Shown: one piece after another, positions 4,404 to 11,850 of the stretch | How the letters are laid out: the number at the start of each line of letters is the position of its first letter | How positions within the stretch are numbered: position 1 is the stretch's first letter | Assembly (NCBI GenBank): GCA_936936565.1 | Contig: CAKZIX010000162.1 | Coordinates: 1-11,880 of the forward strand | DNA: 11,880 bases | Direction: 5' to 3' | Source of the DNA: an uncultured Nocardiaceae bacterium | GTDB lineage: Bacteria; Actinomycetota; Actinomycetes; Mycobacteriales; Mycobacteriaceae | The notes under the pieces: model-generated | Databases searched by the model: none | Seen by the model: only the letters and a program-made list of their open reading frames with translations | What the model was told of the DNA's origin: nothing | Translations under genes and position numbers: made by a program

Positions 4404-5806
4404 TGGCTGTCTCCGTAAAGGGTTTTGCTGCGCATCGGGAGGGAGTCGAGCGACTGCTCGACAGCTATCGCGCGATCCCGCGCGATGCCAACGTGCGGCT
4501 GGCGAAGAAGACGTCGAATCTGTTCCGGGCCCGCGCCAAATCGACGGCACCGGGTCTGGACGTCAGCGGGCTCACCGGGGTGATCGCGATCGATCCCGGC
4601 GCCCGCACCGCCGACGTGCAGGGCATGTGCACCTACGAGGATCTCGTGGACGCGACACTGCCGCACGGGCTCATGCCGTTCGTCGTCCCCCAGCTCAAGA
4701 CGATCACCCTCGGCGGTGCGGTCACCGGCATGGGCATCGAGTCGAGCTCGTTCCGGCTCGGCCTGCCGCACGAGTCGCTGCTCGAGGTGGACGTACTCAC
4801 CGGGGCGGGCGAGGTGGTCACCGCCACCGCCGTCAACGAGCATGCCGATCTGTTCCGCGCCTTCCCGAATTCCTATGGCACGCTGGGATATTCGACACGG
4901 CTCAAGATCGAGCTGGCGCCGGTACAGCCGTACGTCGCGGTGCGGCACGTGCGGTTCGACGATCTCGCCGAGCTGCAGCGCACCCTCGGGACGATCGTCG
5001 ATGATCGTGAATTCGACGGCGAGCGCGTGGATTTCCTCGACGGCGTGGTGTTCGGCCGCACCGAGGGCTATCTGACACTCGGGACCTTCACCGATGCGCC
5101 GGGCCCGGTCAGCGACTACACCGACATGGACATCTACTACCAGTCCATCCGGACCAAAACCCATGACCGCTTGACGATTCGGGACTACATCTGGCGGTGG
5201 GACACCGACTGGTTCTGGTGCTCACGGGCCTTCGGCGCGCAAAATCCGAAGATCCGGCGGCTGTGGCCCAAGCGCTACCGGCGCAGCAGCTTCTACTGGA
5301 AGCTCGTCGCCCTGGATCATCGCTATCACATCGGCGACAAGCTCGAAAAGCGCAAGGGCAATCCGCCGCAGGAGCGCGTGGTGCAAGACATCGAGGTGCC
5401 GCTCGAGCACACCGCCGGCTTCCTCGACTGGTTCCTCGACAACATCCCGATCGAGCCGGTGTGGTTGTGCCCCTTGCGTTTGCGGGATGGACAGCCGGTC
5501 GCCGGCGCCGTCGACCCGGACCGGCCGTGGACGCTGTATCCGCTGCGGCCGAACCGCACCTACGTCAACATCGGCTTCTGGTCGGCCGTGCCGGGTGACC
5601 CGAGCCGGCCCGGGCGGGCCAACCGCGCCATCGAAGCCAAGGTGCACGAGTTGAACGGGCATAAATCGCTGTACTCCGATGCGTTCTACACCAAGGATGA
5701 GTTCGACGCGCTCTACGGCGGCGACGTCTATCCGGTGCTGAAGAAGACCTACGACCCCGATTCCCGATTGCTCGATCTGTATGCGAAGGCGGTGCAGCGC
5801 AAATGA
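4403..5806 (+). CDS. tmsA: FAD-dependent 10-methylene-fatty-acyl reductase (tuberculostearic acid synthesis)
   Basis: The 467-aa protein is an FAD-binding type 4 (PCMH/BBE-like) oxidoreductase related to DHCR24-type reductases. The FAD domain spans about residues 30-172 with GLTGVIAIDPGARTADVQG, then VVPQLKTITLGGAVTGMGIE and FRLGLPHESLLEVDVLTGAG, and FPNSYGTLGYSTRLKIEL. The C-terminal half is Trp/Tyr-rich and likely lines the lipid site. It overlaps the following methyltransferase gene by ATGA, the arrangement known for TmsA/TmsB (BfaA/BfaB; Rv0449c and Rv0447c in M. tuberculosis): the methyltransferase adds a 10-methylene group to oleoyl chains in phospholipid and the reductase makes 10-methylstearate with NADPH. 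Function is inferred from this pairing and homology. The GTG start has no Shine-Dalgarno and may be leaderless. Confidence 0.88.
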   Translation: MAVSVKGFAAHREGVERLLDSYRAIPRDANVRLAKKTSNLFRARAKSTAPGLDVSGLTGVIAIDPGARTADVQGMCTYEDLVDATLPHGLMPFVVPQLKTITLGGAVTGMGIESSSFRLGLPHESLLEVDVLTGAGEVVTATAVNEHADLFRAFPNSYGTLGYSTRLKIELAPVQPYVAVRHVRFDDLAELQRTLGTIVDDREFDGERVDFLDGVVFGRTEGYLTLGTFTDAPGPVSDYTDMDIYYQSIRTKTHDRLTIRDYIWRWDTDWFWCSRAFGAQNPKIRRLWPKRYRRSSFYWKLVALDHRYHIGDKLEKRKGNPPQERVVQDIEVPLEHTAGFLDWFLDNIPIEPVWLCPLRLRDGQPVAGAVDPDRPWTLYPLRPNRTYVNIGFWSAVPGDPSRPGRANRAIEAKVHELNGHKSLYSDAFYTKDEFDALYGGDVYPVLKKTYDPDSRLLDLYAKAVQRK

Positions 5807-7104
5807 CGATGTTGAAGGACGTGCGAGCCAAGCTCTCGGTCGCCGACATCATCAACCTCGTGACCGACGGCGAGTTCCCGATCCAGGTGTCTGCGTACGA
5901 CGGCAGTGTCACCGGCCGCGTGGACTCCCCGTTCAAACTGCACTTGGCGTCGCCGAAAGCCGTTTCCTACCTTGCTCAGTCGCCGGGAGATCTGGGCCTG
6001 GCGCGGGCCTACATCACCGGTGAACTCGAGGTCTCCGGCGTGCACCCGGGCGACCCGTACGAGCTGCTCAAGGCGATCGGCAACGGTCTGCACCTGCGCC
6101 GGCCGCCCGCCAAAGACCTGGCCGCCATCGCCCGCTCGCTCGGGCTCGAGGTGCTCAAGCCGCTGCCCGCGCCGCCGCAGGAGGCCGTGCCCCGCTGGCG
6201 CCGCTACGCCGACGGCCTGTTGCACTCGAAAACCCGTGATGCCGAAGCGATTTCGCACCACTACGACGTGTCCAACGAGTTCTACGAATACGTACTCGGC
6301 CCGTCGATGACCTACACCTGTGCCTGCTACCCGACCCGCAGCGCCACCCTGGAAGAGGCGCAGGAGAACAAATACCGCCTGGTGTTCGACAAGCTGCGCC
6401 TGAAAGCCGGCGACCGCCTGCTCGACATCGGCTGCGGCTGGGGCGGCATGGTCCGCTACGCGGCGCGCCGCGGGGTGCACGTCATCGGCGCCACCCTCTC
6501 CCGCCAGCAGGCGGAATGGGCGCAGAAAGCCATCGCCGAAGAGGGCCTGACGAATCTGGCGGAGGTACGGCATTCGGACTACCGCGACATCGCCGAATCC
6601 GAGTTCGACGCCATCAGCTCCATCGGACTCACCGAACACATCGGCGTCGCCAACTACCCGTCGTACTTCCAGTTCATCCACGACAAGCTCCGAGTCGGCG
6701 GCCTGCTGCTCAACCACTGCATCACCCGCGCGGACAACCTCGGCACCACGAAGGCGGGCGGCTTCATCGACCGCTACATCTTCCCGGACGCCGAGCTCGC
6801 CGGCTCCGGCCGGATCATCACCGAGGCACAGAACGTCGGCCTCGAGGTGATCCACTCGGAGAACCTGCGCGAACACTACGCGCTCACCTTGGCGCAGTGG
6901 TGCCAGAACCTCGTGGACAACTGGGACGCCTGCGTCGCCGAGGTCGGTGAGGCCACCGCCAAGGTGTGGGGGCTCTACCTCGCCGGCTCGCAGTTCGGAT
7001 TCGAGCGCAACGACGTGCAGCTGCACCAGGTGCTCGGCGTGAAGCTCGACACCTGGCCCGAGAGCACCCCGAACGTGCCGCTGCGCCCCTGGTGGGTGGC
7101 CTGA
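5803..7104 (+). CDS. tmsB: SAM-dependent fatty-acyl 10-methylene synthase of the cyclopropane synthase family
   Basis: This 433-aa protein is a class I methyltransferase of the cyclopropane-fatty-acyl-phospholipid synthase family (UfaA1/BfaB/TmsB type). The N-terminal ~140 residues are the accessory domain seen in phospholipid-acting members (AYITGELEVSG about 69-79). Then come HHYDVSNEFYEYVLG (152-166) and TYTCACYP, the SAM loop LLDIGCGWGGMVRYAARRG (206-224), GATLSRQQAEWA (229-240), SSIGLTEHIG (272-281, the E-x-x-E/H-G substrate region), FIDRYIFPDAEL (321-332) and SENLREHYALTLAQWCQN near the end. Unlike a true cyclopropane synthase it is coupled (ATGA overlap) to an FAD reductase, which points to tuberculostearic acid rather than cyclopropanes. 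A second in-frame ATG lies two codons later. A long hairpin follows the stop. Confidence 0.9.
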   Translation: MTMLKDVRAKLSVADIINLVTDGEFPIQVSAYDGSVTGRVDSPFKLHLASPKAVSYLAQSPGDLGLARAYITGELEVSGVHPGDPYELLKAIGNGLHLRRPPAKDLAAIARSLGLEVLKPLPAPPQEAVPRWRRYADGLLHSKTRDAEAISHHYDVSNEFYEYVLGPSMTYTCACYPTRSATLEEAQENKYRLVFDKLRLKAGDRLLDIGCGWGGMVRYAARRGVHVIGATLSRQQAEWAQKAIAEEGLTNLAEVRHSDYRDIAESEFDAISSIGLTEHIGVANYPSYFQFIHDKLRVGGLLLNHCITRADNLGTTKAGGFIDRYIFPDAELAGSGRIITEAQNVGLEVIHSENLREHYALTLAQWCQNLVDNWDACVAEVGEATAKVWGLYLAGSQFGFERNDVQLHQVLGVKLDTWPESTPNVPLRPWWVA

Positions 7105-7120
7105 TTCGGACGCGTTGACG

Positions 7121-7150
7121 GGGCCGTTGTGACACTCGGCACAGCGGCCC
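7121..7150 (+). terminator. Long hairpin downstream of tmsB
   Basis: GGGCCGTTGTG (7121-7131) pairs with CACAGCGGCCC (7140-7150): an 11-bp stem with one G:T pair and an 8-base loop. It starts 16 bases after the tmsB stop. There is no U-tract, so it is a U-less (I-shaped) actinobacterial terminator or an mRNA 3'-end stabiliser rather than a classic intrinsic terminator. It sits only 21 bases before the next transporter start. Confidence 0.5.
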
Positions 7151-7171
7151 GGGCCGTGGTTGGATTCACGA

Positions 7172-8065
7172 ATGGATTCACAGTTCGTCTCGATCGGTCT
7201 GCCGCTGGCCCTCGCGCTGGTGATGTTCGGCCTCGGCATGTCCTTGACCGTCGACGACTTCGTTCGGGTCACCAAGGCGCCACGCATCGCGGTCATCGCG
7301 CTCACCTGCCAGATGTTTCTGCTGCCCGCGATCGCGTTCGGGCTGGCCGTCGCGTTCGATCTGGCGCCGCTGCTCGCGGTCGGCATCATGATCCTCGCCG
7401 CCTCGCCCGGTGGCACCACGGCAAACCTGTTCAGCCATCTCTTCCGCGGTGACGTCGCGCTGAACATCACGCTCACGGCGGTCAATTCCGTGCTCGCCGT
7501 CGTCACGCTGCCCCTGCTGGCAAACCTTGCGATCGAATACTTCGAGCCGTCCACCGCAGGCGATGTCGGGTTGCAATTCGGCAAGACGGTGCAGGTGTTC
7601 GCGATCGTCCTGATTCCGGTCGGGATCGGAATGCTGGTGCGGCGCTTCGCACCCGGCTTCGCCGCCCGCACGGACCGCGCCGTGCGCATCCTGTCCGCCG
7701 TGGTGCTCGCGGCGGTGGTTGCCGGCGCCATCCTCGCCGAGCGCGAGAACATCCGGTCCTACTTCCTCGACGTCGGCGTCGTCATGATTGCGTTCTGCAT
7801 CGCCAGTCTCGCCGTCGGCTATACCCTGCCGCGGCTGCTGTCCGCCACCGAAGGGCAGGCGATCGCCTGCTGCTTCGAGATCGGCATCCACAACGTCACC
7901 CTTGCCATCGCGGTCGCGGTCACGGTTCTCGACAGCTCCGAAATGGCAATCCCCTCTGCGGTTTACGGCGTTCTGATGTTGCCGATTGCGGCGGCGTTCG
8001 GCTGGCTGCTGGTGAGTCGGCGCCGCGCCGCGCAGCCCGTGGCGGGACCGCGCCCGGGAAACTAG
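7172..8065 (+). CDS. BASS-family transporter, copy 2
   Basis: This 297-aa membrane protein is a paralog of the transporter at 3446-4366. The two align nearly end to end: shared LAVG-x-M-x-LAASPGG, GDVALNI-x-LTAVN, LAVVT-x-PL, GLQFGKTVQVFA and QAIAC-x-x-EIGIHN, with the same MDS start. It has about nine to ten hydrophobic segments, the two BASS crossover regions at about 76-90 and 229-246, and a short basic tail. ATG 7172 is chosen because it matches the paralog; a TTG 12 bases upstream would add MDSR. The ribosome binding site is weak (GGAT). It follows tmsB by 67 bp across a hairpin. Substrate is unknown; a linkage to fatty-acid metabolism is only suggested by position. Confidence 0.88.
   Translation: MDSQFVSIGLPLALALVMFGLGMSLTVDDFVRVTKAPRIAVIALTCQMFLLPAIAFGLAVAFDLAPLLAVGIMILAASPGGTTANLFSHLFRGDVALNITLTAVNSVLAVVTLPLLANLAIEYFEPSTAGDVGLQFGKTVQVFAIVLIPVGIGMLVRRFAPGFAARTDRAVRILSAVVLAAVVAGAILAERENIRSYFLDVGVVMIAFCIASLAVGYTLPRLLSATEGQAIACCFEIGIHNVTLAIAVAVTVLDSSEMAIPSAVYGVLMLPIAAAFGWLLVSRRRAAQPVAGPRPGN
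7572..7602 (+). repeat. 31-bp direct repeat, copy 2 (within BASS copy 2)
   Basis: Second copy of the exact 31-bp match at 3843-3873. Crossing over between the copies would delete tmsAB and leave one hybrid transporter gene. Confidence 0.85.
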
Positions 8066-8104
8066 GGCTGTATCGGCTCGCCGTGGCTGCGCGATCGTAA
8101 GAGC

Positions 8105-8458
8105 ATGAAACGAATCCTCGTGCTGGGCGCGATCGCTGCCGGGCTGACCATGTCGGCCGCCGGAGTTGCCGGCGCCGAGCCGTACCTGCCGCCGTACCCG
8201 ACCGCGGATTGTCCCGCCGGTCAGCTTCCGTATCCGCTGTCGTGCCAGAAGATCGACGACCGCACCCTGCGCGTCTGCAGCAAGGGTTACTGCGATCTCT
8301 GGTTCTACGACAAGCTGAACAACTACCTGTGCCACCGCAAGGACGTGAACTCGGCGGGCTACTACGGCCCCACCGCCGACTCCATCCGCTGCGACGCGCT
8401 CGTCGCCGCGGTGAATGTCCTGCCGCCGCTGCCGGTCGGCGACTGGGTGAATCCCTAG
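8105..8458 (+). CDS. Small secreted six-cysteine protein
   Basis: The 117-aa product starts at ATG 8105 with a Sec signal peptide: MKRILVLGAIAAGLTMSAAG then VAGA, with predicted cleavage after Ala24 (AGA before EP). The mature protein, about 93 aa, has six cysteines (36, 47, 58, 63, 76, 96), enough for three disulfides, and is rich in Tyr and Pro (EPYLPPYPTADCPAGQLPYP). There is no lipobox and no membrane anchor, so it is probably exported to the cell wall or medium. I do not recognise a family; small signal-peptide/Cys-rich proteins of this size are frequent in Nocardia and Rhodococcus. The ribosome binding site is weak (TAAGAG). Its TAG stop shares the CTAG at 8455-8458 with the stop of the convergent kinase gene. 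Confidence 0.85.
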   Translation: MKRILVLGAIAAGLTMSAAGVAGAEPYLPPYPTADCPAGQLPYPLSCQKIDDRTLRVCSKGYCDLWFYDKLNNYLCHRKDVNSAGYYGPTADSIRCDALVAAVNVLPPLPVGDWVNP

Positions 8459-11400
8459 GCGAGCAGCGCGCCCACCCGCGGGCCGGCATCCACCAGCAAC
8501 TGGCGCAGGCCCGAGGCGGCACAGGTTGCCGCCGCCACACGCGCCGTCTCGGAAGCATCGTCGCGCCAGCCGGCGGCCGCCAGACAGTCGGCGAGCAGCA
8601 ATTGCGCTTCGAGCAGCGCATACGGACGGTCGTGTTTGCCGATGCGCTGCACGAGCGCGCGCGCCCGGTCGCACGCCTCGTCCTCGGCACCGAGGCGCTG
8701 CGCGGCCAGCAGCGCCCGGATGCCCGCGGCGATGGCGATCTCGTCGTCGGGATCGGTGACGGTCGGCTCTGCCAGGTCACCGAGCCGGATCCGCTCGTTG
8801 TCCACATGCGCTGCGAGCCGCGGCAGGTCGCGGTCGCGCGCGATCTTGGCGCCCTCACGCAGCCGTGCCAGCGCGGCCGGCCGGTGGTCCCGCGCGACGG
8901 CGATCCGCGCCCCGGTGACTATCGACGCAATCAGGAAGTCCGGCGGGCCGGCGCCGACGTCCATCGTGAGCTCCGCCGCCTCCTCGATGTGGCCGCGCTG
9001 GTACGCCAACTGCCCGGTCAACGCGTTCGCCCACCGCAGCCCTTGCGAGTTCTCCCCCGCACGCTCCCGCGCGGCCGCCACGGCCCGCACGAAACACTTT
9101 GTGGCACTGTCGATATCGAGCTTCTCGCGGGCCGCGAGCCCGGCGTAGCACCAGCCGATCACCTCGCCGAGCGGATCGGTCGCGCTGCGGTGAAACGGCA
9201 TCGACTGGCGCTGCAGCTCGATCGCGCCGTCGAAGTCGAAGGCCCGGATCCGCGCCAGCGACGTGACGTTGGCAGCGATGGACACCACCCACGCCGGAAC
9301 GTTCTCGGGTCGTTCCAGCACGTCGGCGACCAACTCGGCAGCGCCGTCCACCCGGTCGGCCGAGACGCTGTCGGCCGCGCGCAACGCCGCCGCCTCCAGC
9401 CGTTGCACGTCGGGCTCGCTCCCGCGCGAGAGCATGCCGGTGAGCCGACTCAGCGCGTTGCGCGCCGCACCGTGTTGCTGCAGCCGCACATTGGCCCGCG
9501 CCAACGCCAGCAGCACCTTCGAGCGCTCGGTCACCTGCTGCATCGGCAGCTTTGCCACGGTGCCCAAAAACGTTGCCAGCTTGGAGTTTTCGATCAGATC
9601 CATGCCGCCGACCTCGATCAGGTCGAGTGCGACCTTCACGTCGGCGGCGGCCATCGCATGATCGACCGACTCGCGCAGCATCTGGTGCTCGGCGAACCAA
9701 CGCGACGCCTTCAGGTGCAGCGTTCGGGTGCGCCCGGGATGCTCACGCTCGAGCCGGCGGCGCAGGAACTCGGCGAACAGCAGTTGCAGCTTGAACCAGT
9801 CCGGGTCGTCGTTGGTGCGGTGCAAGAACAGATCCCGCCGTTGCGCGTCGTCCAGCAGCGCCCTGCCGTCGGCGTTGCCCGACAGCGCCGTGGCCAGGCT
9901 GCCGTTGACGCGCTCCACGACGGAGATCGCCATGAGGAACTCGACCATCTCCGGCTCCAGCGCCGCCATCACGTGCTCGGTGAGGTACTCGCCGAGCACG
10001 TGGTGACCGCCGGACAGGTCGGCCACCAGCTTGGCCGGCGGCACACCCTCGCGCAGCGACAACGCCACCAGCTGCACGGCCGCCGGCCAGCCCTCGGTGG
10101 CCGCGAACAGCTCGCCGAGCTGCACGTAGGTGAGCGTGAAGTCGTTGCGCTCCACGAGAAATTCCCGCGTCTCGTCCGCGGTCATGCGCAGGTCGCCGGC
10201 ATCGATCTCCACCAGTTCGTCACGCACCCGCATGCGCGAGAGCGGAAGTCCGGTCTGATCCCGGCTCGTCACCACGAACCGCAGGTGATGGCATGCGTTC
10301 TCGAGCACGTACTCCATTGCCGCCCTGGCATTGTCGTCGGTGACGCGGTGCCAGTCGTCGACCACCACGACCACCGTGGAGCCGGCGGAATGGATCTGAT
10401 CGACCAGCGCCGACAGCACGAATTGCACGGCGTCGTCGGCGCGCTCCTCGAGCATCTGCGCCAGGTCTGCGCCCACGTCCGGACGCACCCGGTGCACCGC
10501 CTCCACCAGCCGGGCGGCGAAGAACACGGCGTTGTTGTCGTCGTCGTCGATGCTCAGCCAGGCCGCGGCGGCGCCGTCGGCGGTCAGCGTGTCCACCCAC
10601 TGCGCGGCCAGCGTGCTCTTGCCGAATCCGGCGGGGGCATGAATCACCGCGAGCCGGCGCGAGTGCCCGGCGCGCAGCTTGTCCAGCAACCGGCGGCGCT
10701 GCAGCGGCGCCCGCGACAGCTCCGGCGGCCGGAACTTCGCCGCCGCCGAAGGCGGCAACGTGGGCTGCGCCTTGGTGGGTGGCAACGTGCGCACCGGCGG
10801 CACGCGCAGCGTCGGCGCCGACGGCAGCGTAACCACCGCGTCGGAACTGTCTTCCAGCAGCGCCATCTCGTCGGGAATCAGCCCGTGACCGCGCTGCGCG
10901 TCTTGCAGCATGGTGCCGAAATCTGCCGCCGTGGCAGGCCTTTCGTCGACATCCATGGCCATCGCGAGTTCGATCGCGGCCGCTACGTCGTCGGGGATGT
11001 CCTGCGCGCGCAGGTCGGGCACCGGCTGGGTGGTGATCCGGATGAACTGCGCGATCACCTTTTCTCCGCTGCGCCGCTCGAAGGCCGCATGGCCGGTGAT
11101 CAGGCAGAACAGGGTGGCGCCCAGGCCGTAGATGTCGGAGGCCACCGTGGGCTCGTCGCCGCGCAACACCTCCGGCGCGGTGAACGCGGGCGAGCCGGTG
11201 ATCAGGCTGCTCGACGTCTGGAAGCCACCCGGCACCCGCGCGATCCCGAAGTCGGTCAGCTCCGGCTCGCCGTAGGCGGTGAGCAAGATGTTGGCCGGCT
11301 TGACGTCGCGGTGCAGGATGCCCGCGCGATGCGCGCTTTCGAGCGCGCCGCACAGCTTGACGCCGATCCGCAACGATTCCTGCCAGCCCAGCGGTCCGCG

Positions 11401-11736
11401 GTCGCGGATCCACGCGTCCAGCGCGCCAAGGCCGTGGAACGGCATCACGATAAACGGCCGCCCGGTCATGGTGACGTCGACCTGCAGAATGTCGACGATG
11501 TTCGGGTGCCCGGACAGCCGGCCCATCGCGTGCTCTTCACGCAGGAAGCGTTCCCGATGTTCGGCACCGAGATCCTCGGACAGCACCTTCACGGCGACAA
11601 CACGTTCGAGCGCCCGCTGCACACAGCGGTACACGATCCCGAAGCCACCGCGACCGATTTCCTCGGCGTCCTCGAGCCCGAATTGGTCGAGCTCATCGGC
11701 AATCGGCGGCCGTAGATCGCGTTGCGTCTCGTCCAT
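8455..11736 (-). CDS. pknK: PknK-type Ser/Thr protein kinase with STAND ATPase and helical repeats
   Basis: From ATG 11736 (GAGGTG ribosome binding site 6 bases upstream) the product is 1093 aa, close to mycobacterial PknK (about 1110). The frame extends 22 codons further without a ribosome binding site. Kinase domain about 20-280: Gly loop GRGGFG (28-33), VAVK (Lys50), HRDVKPANILL (H142-R-D144, N149), DFG (162-164), activation loop with SSSLITGSPAFTAPE (APE 187-189). A Pro-rich linker (about 305-340) leads to a MalT/LuxR-type NTPase: Walker A APAGFGKST (367-375), Walker B VVVVVDDWH (455-463) and VVTSR (488-492). The last ~500 residues are Ala/Leu/Arg-rich helical repeats, TPR-like. No transmembrane segment is seen, so it is cytosolic, and no C-terminal LuxR HTH is evident. 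In M. tuberculosis PknK modulates growth and VirS; virS is not adjacent here. Confidence 0.93.
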   Translation of the reverse strand: MDETQRDLRPPIADELDQFGLEDAEEIGRGGFGIVYRCVQRALERVVAVKVLSEDLGAEHRERFLREEHAMGRLSGHPNIVDILQVDVTMTGRPFIVMPFHGLGALDAWIRDRGPLGWQESLRIGVKLCGALESAHRAGILHRDVKPANILLTAYGEPELTDFGIARVPGGFQTSSSLITGSPAFTAPEVLRGDEPTVASDIYGLGATLFCLITGHAAFERRSGEKVIAQFIRITTQPVPDLRAQDIPDDVAAAIELAMAMDVDERPATAADFGTMLQDAQRGHGLIPDEMALLEDSSDAVVTLPSAPTLRVPPVRTLPPTKAQPTLPPSAAAKFRPPELSRAPLQRRRLLDKLRAGHSRRLAVIHAPAGFGKSTLAAQWVDTLTADGAAAAWLSIDDDDNNAVFFAARLVEAVHRVRPDVGADLAQMLEERADDAVQFVLSALVDQIHSAGSTVVVVVDDWHRVTDDNARAAMEYVLENACHHLRFVVTSRDQTGLPLSRMRVRDELVEIDAGDLRMTADETREFLVERNDFTLTYVQLGELFAATEGWPAAVQLVALSLREGVPPAKLVADLSGGHHVLGEYLTEHVMAALEPEMVEFLMAISVVERVNGSLATALSGNADGRALLDDAQRRDLFLHRTNDDPDWFKLQLLFAEFLRRRLEREHPGRTRTLHLKASRWFAEHQMLRESVDHAMAAADVKVALDLIEVGGMDLIENSKLATFLGTVAKLPMQQVTERSKVLLALARANVRLQQHGAARNALSRLTGMLSRGSEPDVQRLEAAALRAADSVSADRVDGAAELVADVLERPENVPAWVVSIAANVTSLARIRAFDFDGAIELQRQSMPFHRSATDPLGEVIGWCYAGLAAREKLDIDSATKCFVRAVAAARERAGENSQGLRWANALTGQLAYQRGHIEEAAELTMDVGAGPPDFLIASIVTGARIAVARDHRPAALARLREGAKIARDRDLPRLAAHVDNERIRLGDLAEPTVTDPDDEIAIAAGIRALLAAQRLGAEDEACDRARALVQRIGKHDRPYALLEAQLLLADCLAAAGWRDDASETARVAAATCAASGLRQLLVDAGPRVGALLA

Positions 11737-11767
11737 CTCGATCACCTCGAAACCTGATTCAACGTCC

Positions 11768-11773
11768 AGAATA
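11768..11773 (-). promoter_or_regulatory. Candidate -10 element of pknK
   Basis: TATTCT on the - strand (TANNNT pattern) lies 31 bases upstream of the pknK ATG. The corresponding -35 window falls inside the palindrome at 11783-11796 and does not resemble TTGACA, so the promoter may depend on a factor bound there. Confidence 0.4.
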
Positions 11774-11782
11774 GTTGCCAAA

Positions 11783-11796
11783 ACTGCACGTGCAGT
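11783..11796. promoter_or_regulatory. Perfect 14-bp palindrome in the pknK promoter
   Basis: ACTGCACGTGCAGT is fully self-complementary and sits 9 bases upstream of the candidate -10, covering the -35 position. TTGCC and GGCAA elements flank it slightly asymmetrically (11775-11779 and 11798-11802). It is a likely operator for a dimeric regulator, not identified. Confidence 0.6.
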
Positions 11797-11850
11797 GGGC
11801 AAATACTACGGACTCCCGGTTCGCACGCGTCGCCCGGTCTGGACTGAGGA

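Noticed and set aside
5749..7752. 667-codon - strand frame opposite tmsB
   Set aside because: Antisense to tmsB and the start of the second transporter, both with strong family motifs; no recognisable domain in this frame.
7178..8674. 498-codon - strand frame opposite the second BASS gene
   Set aside because: Composition is Arg/Asp/His/Gly-rich without motifs; the opposite strand encodes a clear membrane transporter.
8209..11715. 1168-codon open frame on the + strand
   Set aside because: It lies wholly antisense to pknK (and part of the secreted protein), is rich in Arg/His/Gly/Gln with no domain, and is a typical high-GC shadow of a well-conserved kinase gene.
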